Shown one piece after another: positions 33,738-44,133 of a stretch of DNA of 64,000 nucleotides. The notes beneath the pieces were generated by a model. It had not been told where the DNA came from. It did no database searches and saw nothing but the letters and a program-made list of their open reading frames with translations. Location of the stretch: positions 319,387,925 through 319,451,924 of the forward strand of contig CM041776.1 in the NCBI GenBank assembly GCA_023374045.1, in the 5' to 3' direction. Within the stretch, counting starts at the first letter, position 1, and each line of letters begins with the position of its first letter. The stretch is from Limonium bicolor. Its lineage: Eukaryota > Streptophyta > Magnoliopsida > Caryophyllales > Plumbaginaceae. Made by a program: the position numbers and the translations under genes.

Positions 33738-34320
33738 TAGGGGTGTTCATAACCGGTTAATCGGTTTTTCGGTTACCGGAAACCGGTTAACTGGATTGTC
33801 GGTTAGTCAAATTTAATAACCGTAACCGGTTCATTTAGAAGCGGTTAACCGGGACCGGTTAACTGTCGGTTTCGGTGCGGTTTTACCGGTTTAACGGTTA
33901 ACCGAAATGATGTAGATTTATGTGTTTTTTTCTTATAATTAGTAAACAATGTGCGATTTTTCTGGTTTTGGTGCGATATTAAACCGGTTAACCGCCGATT
34001 TTGATAAAATTTTATTGATTTTGGTATAATTCTAACCATTAACTGTATAATTGTACATTTATTTTTAGTAAATCTAATGATTAACCATATAGTTTTATAC
34101 TTATACTCAAAAAAATTAAAAAAATTAAAAAGTAAAATACTTAAATGGTTTTTTCGGTTAACCGGATTCGTCAAAATCAATAACCGGAACCGGAACAAGG
34201 AAACTAAACGGTTTCGGTTAACCGAACCAGCAAATGACTTCGGTTATAACCAGGTTTCCGGTTTCGGTTTCACCGGTTCCAGTTCGATTTGACGGTTCCA
34301 GTTTTCCATGAACACCCCTA
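33738..34320. mobile_element. hAT-type MITE (583 bp) packed with CCGGTTAACCG words
   Basis: Perfect 13-base terminal inverted repeats TAGGGGTGTTCAT, extendable to 15 as CGTAGGGG.... The first and last 150 bases repeat ACCGGTTAACCGG-like palindromes, probably transposase-binding subterminal motifs, around an AT-rich core. No clean 8-base duplication is visible (left CCTATACG, right CGTACGTA). The open frames inside are products of the repeats. Confidence 0.85.
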
Positions 34321-34696
34321 CGTACGTACGTTGTCCGTCTAATATTTGGCATAGCTAGTGCCCATCTTATCGAAAGAAAAAAAAAACATAATACGGAATC
34401 AACTAAAAGATATTGTAAGCAACCTCACTATAATTTCGTAGTTGAAAAACTATTACACATTGATTATTGAGTTTAGTTGCGTTTTATCAATTCATCATCT
34501 ACTCAAGTCATGTTAATAAATGATATTTAAATGCGGTTTGATGGAATTATATATTTCTGGATGAAGAGGGGATGAACAAGTCATCCAATTCCGGCTCCCG
34601 TGTAGAAAGCATAAAAATAAAAATAACATTCTGGGATTCTTTTGGCGATCGACTTGGCACCAGTAACGTTGATTTAGTTAATTGGATTGTACATAG

Positions 34697-35260
34697 TCGG
34701 GCTGTCTTTGGTAGGTTAACCTTCGGTTTTCTAAAATCCAATTCCATTATCATTCTATTTATATCGGTTAACCGGATTCGGTTAATCGTTTAATTCGGTT
34801 TTCTAAAATCCGATTCCATTATCATTCCGTTTAGACCGGTTAACCTTAAGTTCGGTTCGGTTTTATCGGTTAAACTTGTAGCCATGTATTTTTTTTATTG
34901 ATGAGAACCATACCATTAATATTATAGTACAACATTGATCATTCATCTAAATCATGAGTGACAAATCAAACGCATGTGACAAAAATATATTATTGTGCAT
35001 ATTCCCTCAATAGTTAACATTAACTATTATATAAGTTGAACATTAATATTTGAAGATTTTGATAGTTTATATAATCAGTTAACCACGGTTAACCGAGCGG
35101 TTAACTATTCTGGAAAATTCAATACCGTTACCGAAACCGAAACCGGTCAATTTACATGGCTCAGTTAACCATACTGCAAGAACCGGTTAATCTGAAAATA
35201 GGTACGGATACTTCGATTTTGGTCGGATACCGTGGTTTCAGAATTTTTTGGGCAGCCCTG
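34697..35260. mobile_element. Diverged hAT-like MITE
   Basis: Left end TCGGGCTGTCTTTGGT, right end on the other strand CAGGGCTGCCCAAAA. The flanks GTACATAG and GTATTCAG share 5 of 8 bases. Both halves carry CGGTTAACC repeats like the neighbouring MITE. This is an older, drifted insertion, and the boundaries are less certain. Confidence 0.6.
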
Positions 35261-35469
35261 GTATTCAGCAACGCAACTGAAATATTACGCATCTTCAAAT
35301 CTTATTGTCCTTGGTAACTTGCTGAAAAAACAACAGCAAGTGAGGGAAAAAAATTAGTTTATGCTGGGTGACTAGTCCGCTAACTTTTTCAAATCGGCTT
35401 GATATTGTGACTAGTCCTAAATTTGTCCACCTTTGGTGGAGCAGACGCGAGATGGTTCGGCACTGCAGC

Positions 35470-36575
35470 ACCTACGGTTCACTGAGGTGGCACCCAGTCA
35501 GTAGTCCAGTCAGCAGTCTAGTTAGTAGTTGACTGAATTGCTTTTTATTATGTTAATTTTAATTGGTTGTAATTTTTAAATATAAGTCCAAAATACAAAA
35601 AATTATATAATTGTTCATCTAAATTCAAGCTCTTTAAAACAAGACCAGTCATGGATATATTTTGAGAAATTTAAAATTTTATATTAATTACATGTATATA
35701 TTCATAGATATCAATGAGACTTATGATTCATAACATCATTTAGTGTATCATAATATCTATTTTAATTAATCATAATATCAAATTAATGAATCATATTTTC
35801 ATTTGATTGTATCATCATAAACATATAGAAATAAAAACAATTTAAACAATAATACAACACAAAATAATATTTGGTATGTATAAAAAATACATGATTCACT
35901 GTAGAAGGTTTAAAATACACCATACAACAACAACAATAATACACTACAAAACAATAATTATTTTTTTATCGATTCCGAAGTTTGTTATCTAATTCACCAC
36001 TTATTAATTAATAAATCATAATATCAAATTTAATGAATCATATAATCATTTTAGTGTATCAATGTAAACATATAAAAAAATAAAACAATAATATAACACA
36101 AAACAATATTTGGTATGTATGAAAAATACATAATTCACCATATAAGGTTTAAAATACACCACACAACAATAATAGTACAATACAAAACAATAATGATTTT
36201 TTATCGGTTCCGAAATTTGTAATCTAATTCACCACTTATTAGTTAATGAATAATAATATCAATTTTAATGAATCATAATATCAAAATTAATGAATCATAT
36301 TATCATTTTAGTGTATCATCATACACATGTAAAAATAATTTTTTTTCAAAGTTGTCAAAACATATTCATGACTTGTCTTGTTTTGAAGACTTGAATTTAG
36401 ATGAACAGTGATATACTTTTTTTTCATTTTGGACTTATATATAAAAAGTTACAACAATTTAAAGTTAATATAGTAAAAAGGCAGCCCAGTCAGCAAAACA
36501 ATCCAGTCAGCAGTTAACTGGGACTGCCAAATCACTATCTCACTACTATCTAGGTACGGGAGCGCTGCACCATCG
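35470..36575. mobile_element. Long-terminal-inverted-repeat element I (non-coding)
   Basis: The outer 150-200 bp on each side are inverted copies with moderate identity: for example left ATAAGTCCAAAATAC...TGTTCATCTAAATTCAAG...AAACAAGACCAGTCATGGATAT and the complement of the right, which reads the same with few changes (about 35580-35690 against 36345-36450). The core has a 235-bp tandem duplication (starts about 35733 and 35968) rich in AATCATAATATCA words. No coding capacity. Long inverted repeats suggest a Mutator-like element, but I could not settle a target duplication. Confidence 0.7.
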
Positions 36576-36894
36576 AATTCAAGTTTTCTCTGTTTCGGGT
36601 CTCTTTTTGGCGATAGTTCTCATCTCTTCCTTCTTCTTCCATGTCGAGACTTTCTTTTTATTTATGTGGGGATTATGGGTCCTTTTTCTGACGGGTTTCT
36701 TCTCCTCCCCTTCCTTTCCCTTCTATTCAGCTCCTCATCTCTATCTTCTTCCTTGTCTTTTGACAACCTACTATTGGGCGGTTGCTATAGAAGATGACCA
36801 CCAATTGATGGAATTTGCAGCGAACGGGAAGAAGTCTAGATTACCTGATAATCTTCTAGTTTTTTGGGAGGTGCGGCGTGTACGGGTTTAAATA

Positions 36895-38800
36895 TATAGG
36901 CAGTTTACTTGTCATGTGAGCAAGTTTTCCTATAGTTTCCCTACGTTATTGAACCAATGAAGGCTAAACAAATAGGGATGGCAATTTTAAATGGATATCT
37001 GTTAACCCGATCCACCCGATTTAAATAAACGGATGAAAACCCGAAATATACGGATGGCGGATCGGGTGACGGATGATCGAGTGACGGATCGGATCGGGTG
37101 ACGGATGAAGTTTTTTTATCCATCACCCGATCCGTCATCCGTTTATCAGCCGACCCGTCATCCGTTTAAAGTTACACCTTGTTTTATTTCAAGTAACCAA
37201 ACAAATTTTATAGAATTTTCTTAAGAAAACTAAACAATACGTTCCATTTTTGTTGTCTCTCTCATACAACACAAAATTATGTTTATTTTCTTATTGATAT
37301 TGGTGGAATATTTGATTACGCTGGAGAAAAGTTTCTTAAAATACAAAGAAAATTTCCCTTTAGCAATACAAAAATAATTTATATTCATTACTATTATAAA
37401 AGTTATTGTTTATGATATAGAAACGATTATCACCCGATTATCACCCGATCCACCCGAATCACCCGCGGATGACGGATGGACGGATGATGGATGAAGAATA
37501 AACGGGTGACGGATGGACGGATGATGAATGATATATCCGGGTGACGGATGCGGGTGATGCTTCACCCGAACCCGATCCATTGACATCCCTATAAACAAAT
37601 GACATAACAATTAAACGGGGGTTTCGATTAATGAATTAACAAACTGAAACAAAACAAATAAAAAGTTGATCTTTCAAACAAATAAACAAAGGAATTCCAG
37701 TTCACTATTTCTTCATAGTTCTTCAATTCTCCAACCTATGTGATATTTTGATTCTAGAATGCAACCACAGATCGAATTAATCCACGGCCGGTCTCCCACT
37801 CGGTGGATTCTAATTAGCAATTACAAAATCTGTTAGAGAACAAGTGTGAGTCCCACATTGAAAAATTAAAAAGCTAGTATGTAGTTCATATAGCTTATGG
37901 GCTACTCCCCTAATACCAATTGGTTTTAGGATGGAACCTCATGGGTTATTGGGTCTTGCTAGTCTATATGGGTATTTTATATAATTCCCTCTGTTGGGCC
38001 TGTTCTCACTTGTAAGCAAGCAAACTATTGAACTTTAGCAATTGATCAGATCACAAGAGCACGATAAACGAAGCAAGAAAAAAGTATTACACTCTTTATT
38101 GAATCATATAAAGTCACATAGAAAATTGAACTCTCAAACTAGGGATCCATAGCAACCAAAATTCAAGCTATCTCCTCAAACATGAAAAACAAAGAAATAT
38201 AAACAACAATAAAAAGACGAGAAAACACCATCAAATCTTGTAGTGAAACCAAAGACGAATTCCTCCGGTCTCCTTGTACTGCTTCTAATTTCCTCTCTTC
38301 GATCGCTTCTGTCTTTTGTTCTAAGCGCTTGTACATGTGTTTTTCGACGATCCATTTCTGTGTTCTCGATTCTTTCTTTTGATCTCGCATGTCTCTGTTC
38401 CAGGGTTCAGGTCCGGGTTTGGTCCTTAAATAAGACCTAGACCAGCATGTGTGGCGTCTCCTCCTTGGCTGCTTTGACTCGGGTCCGGGTATGTGTCCTT
38501 GACGAACACCTAGACCATGCATTGAAATGCCCAATTTACCTTTCAAATTTTTGGTCCGGGACTTTGCCTGGGAAGAAGTCCCGGGCCATGTCGTAAAAGA
38601 GGTAGTAGCTTCCTTTTGGGGTTGATCCGGGTATGCTTGTCCGGACACAGACCTGGACAAACTTTAGAATTCATCAGAGGAGTTGTTTAATCTCCCGTTT
38701 GGTTTAGATTTGATCCTTAGCCTCTTGATACACACTTCAAGACATCGTTCTCAAACCTAAATACTTCAATTATGCACTTGAGTCATTTTCTTGTTTACCT
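36895..38800 (-). repeat. Truncated gypsy LTR, same family as 20584 element
   Basis: Compared with the complement of the gypsy LTR, the plus strand matches in order: AGTTTCCCTACGTTATTGAACC (family TATTCCCTAAGTATCGAACC), GGGGGTTT (about 37616), CCGGTCTCCC near 37790 and four GGTCCGGG palindromes at 38410, 38482, 38553 and 38624. TGATCCTTAGCCTCTTGATACACAC (about 38710) then matches the solo LTR around 20130. The start of the LTR (right end) is missing, and no duplication is seen. A MITE (36973-37591) and a copia-LTR-like piece (about 37840-37990) lie inside. Confidence 0.75.
36973..37591. mobile_element. hAT-type MITE (619 bp)
   Basis: Ends TAGGGATGGCAAT and, on the other strand, TAGGGATGTCAAT. 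The exact 8-base duplication TAAACAAA flanks it (36965-36972 and 37592-37599). Both termini are filled with GGGTGACGGAT / ATCCGTCACCC words in inverted arrangement around an AT-rich centre. It sits inside the truncated gypsy LTR. No coding capacity. Confidence 0.92.
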
Positions 38801-39659
38801 CCTCATATCGTTTGGCGTCTTCACTGGTCAACTCCTTGACAGCTGAGTGCTAACCTGAACTGGTATGACTTCGAGGATCACAGATCTCTACGAGGTTCCG
38901 GTTTCCACCTACTTGGGCCATTCCAATTTGTGGGGTTATTGATGCAACATCTGGATGGGCTTGACATTGTCAGTTCTGATTCCAATTGAGAAGGAAAGCC
39001 CCAATATCCCCATGAGAGCCAGTATATTATACTACCATGTGCTTCATCTCTCAAACTAGTAAGCCCACTTCATCCTTTTGACAGGCTCTACTGTTATTAT
39101 TACTATTATTTTTGTACCCATACATCATTAGCCCATTCAATACAAAGGCGGTATAAGGCGCATTGTACAAGCAACAATGGTATGAGAATTTTCGTACTAA
39201 CTTTCTTCTGGGAATCCACGACAACCCATCAATTAATTCCACTTTATACCCTTAGGACTTTTCATTGTCATGTTTTCCTCTTTCCTATGCCTGAGACCAG
39301 CGTTAACCCTATTGCCCCACTCTAGTCTTCCATTCTAGCGGTCGGTAGCAACGGTTGCAGCATTGCCACACACTTTGAGTTTCCTTCCATCCTTGATCCC
39401 ACTCCTTTTGATGCTTCCCCAAGAGAGCATTCGATGGCCCTAAATCTTGTTACTTCTATAGAAATCACTTGATCACGAATCTCAGACTCCCCCTAACTTC
39501 CATTGATGACAATTCATGACCAAGGTTTACATATTGTTGATCTCGGGTAGATGTCTATGGACATTTTTAGGCTTCCCCTTCTGGTACTTTTGATCTTTTT
39601 GTCAACCGTCATCTTCCTTTTCTACTCTAGCAACTTGGATTGGCAACCTCATGTTGTAA

Positions 39660-39660
39660 C

Positions 39661-39691
<31 letters not shown>
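39660..39691. repeat. Poly-C run followed by CA repeat
   Basis: Eighteen C in a row, then ACACACACACACAC. Such runs are prone to sequencing and assembly length errors. Confidence 0.95.
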
Positions 39692-39692
<1 letters not shown>

Positions 39693-39986
39693 TTGACTCA
39701 GATGGCCTTCCCATGGATGTATCCTTTCCATACTTGCACTGGTTGGACATGATTCGCCATATTTGATTTCTCTTTCATCTCAAGACTCACTAACTTTTAT
39801 TCCCATTCTTATTGGGCTTGCACAACTACGACTACGATGAGCATTACCTCTTTCGTTCTGTACCTCCTCTTGTCTATCCTCTTTAATTTTGACATCATAT
39901 TTGTCTCACCTGGCAAACAATTTAATGCCTTTGAATCTTATGCCATGCATTGAGCTAGTTGGTTCCCGAGCTTGGTCTTCATGCTC

Positions 39987-40220
39987 AAATCTGACCAGAG
40001 CAAAGCCAAGCTTATTATTGGGGCACATCTTCATTGATATGGCTATTTCTTTGACCCTCTTTGTTAGTCCTAATATATTTCACATATCTTCTATGTTAGT
40101 TTTAAATCTGACCAGAGCAAAGCCAAGCTTATTATTTGGGCACATCTTCATTAATATGGCTATTTCTTTGACCCTCTTTGTTAGCCCTAACATATTTTGC
40201 ATATCTTCTATGTTAGTTTC
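39987..40220. repeat. 117-bp tandem duplication
   Basis: The sequence from AAATCTGACCAGAGCAAAGC (39987) repeats at 40104 with few changes, ending CTTCTATGTTAGTTT. The period is 117 bases, exactly 39 codons, so the duplication keeps the minus-strand frame that reads LGLTKRVKEIAI...MCPNNKLGFALVRF twice. Confidence 0.88.
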
Positions 40221-40883
40221 CTTTTCTAGGTCAGCAATGAATATTAGATCTAATTTCCATCCCACAACAAGATTTGAGGATAGATCAGGATGTGAAGACG
40301 GGATTGAGTTACTTATAAGTGTGTACGGTGGGAATAATGGTACAAAATACAAATTCCTCTTTTTAGCTTGAAGTTTGAAGTGGGTTTGACACTAGTTTGT
40401 TTTTCAAGCTAAACATACCCTACACATATAATATCTTACACACCTATAATTCAATTCTAGTGAAATAGGCTGTAATAAGACAATCCAAACCCCATGGGAG
40501 GTTCCTCGAACAACCAACATGAGGATTGCATCGTACAAAGATGCGAACAAACAAGGACAAACCAAACCACATACATCATCAATAAACAACCAAGTTAGAC
40601 TAAGATTACCCTGAGGCAAACTAACCAAATCATAGTTATTGCATAGTCGAAGATGATTCTAAACAACAGTAATATTCAGACCAAAAGACAAGTAGATCCC
40701 TAACATGAATGGGTGGAGTTTAGCACAATCAGAGATAAAGACATAGTTAGAAAGGCTAAAGAACCAAAATGCAAAGCTAAGACTCTTATGTCCAAGGTAG
40801 TTGCATGGGGTGTGTCTAATCCCAACCAACCCAAAAGATACACATCATCCACCCTGGCGACTCTGAGTTGATCTTAGTCTCAG

Positions 40884-41098
40884 AGACGCCTGATAAAAAG
40901 AGTTGAGAGCTTGAGATCGCTCTTCAGCAGTCTTGGAGGATTCAAGGCCCAAACAAATCATCGGTCTCTTATATTCTTTAATCTCTTCTCAAAGACGCCT
41001 GATCAAAAGAGTTGAGAGCTTGAGATCACTCTTCAGTTGTCTTGGAGGATTCAAGGCCCAAACAAATCATCGGTCTCTTATATTCTCTAATCTCCTCA
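40884..41098. repeat. 109-bp tandem duplication
   Basis: AGACGCCTGATMAAAAGAG starts at 40884 and again at 40993; each copy ends CGGTCTCTTATATTCTYTAATCTC. The copies differ at a handful of positions. The period is not a multiple of three. It lies within the LINE relic. Confidence 0.88.
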
Positions 41099-42393
41099 TA
41101 GAAATTCTTATCACGAGCATTTCCTCAATGATTGGAAGCATAGATTTGATCAATGGCTCACTTACGTGAAGCACGGGGAGCCCTAGATGGAAGTCGGGCC
41201 TGTCTTGATAGCCGTTGTCTACTCCTGAGCTCGTCCCTTGGCCTAGTGTTGCGATAAAGGGGTCCCAAAAGATCAAAGTCCATCAAGTGAGAGAAGGTCA
41301 TGCACATATGGCCCAAGAGAGAGGCTCTTTCCCGGAAGCGCGTAAGGTGGACGTTCATGCTCAACCACATACCATAGAAGAGCTCACCATAACCTGAGAC
41401 ACGTTTGACAGGGCAGATCTTTGTAGAATGCATAACACGGTCACATACCATAAAGAATTTTGGCATGTCATCATACGTGATGGTAAAGACAAAGTCCATA
41501 CCTGCCTAGTTCATTAGTAGAGATCGCAGACTGGGAGCTGAATATTAAGAAGTACCTAATTCGAAGGAAGCTGAGACCTACAACAGTAGTATCCTCCATG
41601 AATCTGGTGAATCTTCCAAGCTTGGTAGCGGCTGCTTTCACAAAGAGGACCCATATTTAAAAGTGTGATCTTCAATGGCCAGGTTGGGGTCCCATTGCTG
41701 GAGAGCAAAGAGGTGGCCATTGATAAGCCAATGTCCTCTAACTAGTACAACTTGCATGGTGACAACTAACTCGAACTCAAACAAATAAAAATCTGCGGAG
41801 ACTCGACCGAAAGTGAAGCTACCAAAGCGGGCCCAAAAGTGATGAAGAGTGGCACCAACACACCTGTGGGATGATGAAACATGAGGGAAATATTTTCCAA
41901 CAAGGCAGCGACCAGGAACAAGAGGAGTCACAAGGATTCTAATGGATTACATTATGAATTGCAGAACTTGATGAAGGTCAAGAGCAAAAGTGTGAGCCCA
42001 AAGTCAGAAAGAAACATAAAAAGAAGGAAGTTGAAACAGAGCAAGGGACGAATGGGGTACAACATTTTCTGATTGAACAAATATATTAACGAGTGTGAAG
42101 TGGAAAAATGCTAATCTAACGTACTCGATATGGCTCAGAAGTAGGATAGTAAACATATAGAGAGGAGGGAAGATACGGTAGATTTTCCATGCGTGGAGGA
42201 AGAGGGGGGAGCAGGGCGGTGGCCAAATAAAAAACCAGCAAAACCTAAGCTATGATTACCCAAATCATTAACACGACACGTTTAGAGGAGAAATGTGTTC
42301 ATCGAGGCCAAGGGGTGAAACGTGCACGAGTGGAGAAAAATTTTCATCGATTTCAATGAGGGAGGTCAGGATACTGGAAAGCAAAGAGACACC

Positions 42394-43296
42394 TAATGGT
42401 GGCCACCGAATCCGGTTCTACCCGGAATGGATTGGAACCGGAACCGGTCGAAATCAGGCCGGAACCGATTTGGAACCGAAACCGCCCCCTTGCGAATCGA
42501 ATCCGAATATAAGTTTTGAGATTCGGGACCGAACCGGGCCCGAAATCGGAATTAGAACCGCCCGGAACTGCCTGGAACCGCCTGGATTCACCGTCGGATT
42601 CAGAACCGTGGAACCGGAACCAAAACTGAAACCGGTGGAACCGGAACCGCCCCGGAACCGGCCAAAGTAGTCGTTGGAATCAGTCCAAATTAAAATCATG
42701 TAACCTATTAGTAGTTGTACTCTTTTTCCTTATTAGGGTTTTCCCAATAGGTTTTTACCTAATAAGGTTTTAACGAGGTAGTGAATCATATAATAAAATC
42801 CGCTTTGCTCTTTAATTTTTGCAAATTCAATACAAAAATTTAAGTCTTTGGTTATTACACATTTAGGATTATAAAATTGAGGAATAACCTAGCTAGGAGT
42901 AAAGTGGACGAAAAGAGCAACGTGTGCGCGCAAACGGTTCTAAAATCGGAGTTAAAACGAAGAAACTGAAGCCGATCGAATCTTTCCGGAACCGGTCGGA
43001 ACCGCCCCGGAACCGGTCGGAACTGATTGGAACCAGAACCGCTCCGGAACCTATTGGAACCGGAACCGCTCCGGAACCAGTCGGAACCGGAACCGCTCCG
43101 GAATCGGTCGGAACCGTTGATTTGAACGAATCCGAAGCAGATACAGAGTTCCGGAACCGGAACCGCCCCGGAACTGCCCAGGACCAGTTCCGAATCCGAA
43201 GCAGATACAGAGTTCCGGAACCGGAACCGTTCCGAACCGAACCATGAAACCGGAACTGGACACGGCCACCATTAAGAACCGAACAGTCCACCATTA
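42394..43296. mobile_element. hAT-like element with GGAACCGG arrays and a captured copia tail
   Basis: Left end TAATGGTGGCC. At the right there are two candidate ends, both inverted matches: GGCCACCATTA (43264-43274) and GTCCACCATTA (43286-43296). Both flanks (42410-42670, 42930-43260) are dense GGAACCGGAACCG / CCCCGGAACC repeats. Between them, about 42720-42780, TTAGGGTTTTCCCAATAGG followed by TTTTAACGAGGTA resembles the segment before the 3' LTR of plant copia elements. No clean 8-base duplication was found. Confidence 0.6.
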
Positions 43297-44038
43297 AACA
43301 TCCCATCGCGGAAGAGAATTAGGACATCTTAACACCTCCTGGTTTGAAACTAGCTAGTGGAACCAACAAGATACCCCTCACCCGCTGGGATGTTATGCTG
43401 GTATGAGGTTATTGTTTTTATTTCCTTTCCCCTACCCTTTTTTTTTGTAGGTCGGTCGGTCCTATATATCCCATGGATAATTGTCTTTTTTGTGTTGGTA
43501 GGTAGTGATATGTGTCCCTTGACTCTCAGGCTTGAATTAATCCCCATTTGTTTTAGGATTGTTGGTTACATCTTCATATTGGTGTTACCATGACCAATTA
43601 ACTCGATGTATAATATAGAGCATTGTATTTATAGATTTGCTTTTATAAATAAAAAGAAAAATAAGATGAAGAAAAAAGAAGAAGAAAATAATTGATTCAA
43701 CGGAGAAAAGAGAGGAAAAAAGGTTAGTTGAGTGACAAAGACCATTATTTGGTTAAATGAAGAGGAGGTTCGATGTATAGTTAGTTAATAGCTCCTTTAA
43801 CTTCGTCACCTACAACATGGCCCCTCACAGTTTGAGTTTTAACCTTTGGCAAGACGTACAATATAACAACGTCTCTCTATCTCCATCTCTCATCTTTTAT
43901 CTTTCTCGGGGTCCAGTTTACGGTTTTTTTTTTAAAAAAAAAAAAAAAATTGCATTTATATACAAAGTCCGATTTACTCACCTCATATGTCCATTCCACT
44001 GGGGATTAGAAGGACATATGGTCCTGAGGAGAGAAAGT
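43297..44038. other. Upstream region of the ERF gene
   Basis: About 740 bases between the last MITE and the TATA box. Contains purine-rich (43650-43730) and pyrimidine-rich (43860-43920) stretches and an A-run at about 43934-43950. I see no coding sequence. It presumably holds the proximal promoter, but no individual binding site can be claimed. Confidence 0.5.
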
Positions 44039-44047
44039 TATATAAAA
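44039..44047 (+). promoter_or_regulatory. TATA box of the ERF gene
   Basis: TATATAAAA lies 95 bases upstream of the ATG at 44134. Transcription would start about 25-35 bases further on, giving a 5' leader of roughly 60 bases that is rich in AAG/GAG purines. Confidence 0.7.
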
Positions 44048-44133
44048 CAGCATTGTGATCATCAGTGAGTAAACAGCACAAGGAAAAGAAGGAGAAGAAG
44101 AGGGAGAAAGCGGCAATAGAAAACAGAGGAGAA

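Larger units (their letters stand above)
38830..42350 (-). mobile_element. LINE ORF1-region relic D
   Basis: The clear part is ORF1: DFYLFEFELVVTMQVVLVRG and WLINGHLFALQQWDPNLA (about 41680-41800), then a zinc-finger frame DMPKFFMVCDRVMHSTKICP and GYGELFYGMWLSMNV (about 41340-41460). These align with the core of plant LINE ORF1 (DUF4283 plus CCHC). From 41150 down to 38830 the minus strand keeps weaker coding-like text and two tandem duplications. No ORF2 is recognised; the truncated LTR follows on the left. Confidence 0.65.

Noticed and set aside
33439..34292. Frames of 70-125 codons around the MITE at 33738
   Set aside because: They run through CCGGTTAACC repeats or AT-rich spacer, and show no domain or splice support.
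42293..43306. Several open frames rich in R, N, E, P, G or F, S on both strands
   Set aside because: They are translations of GGAACCGG repeats in a MITE, not genes.
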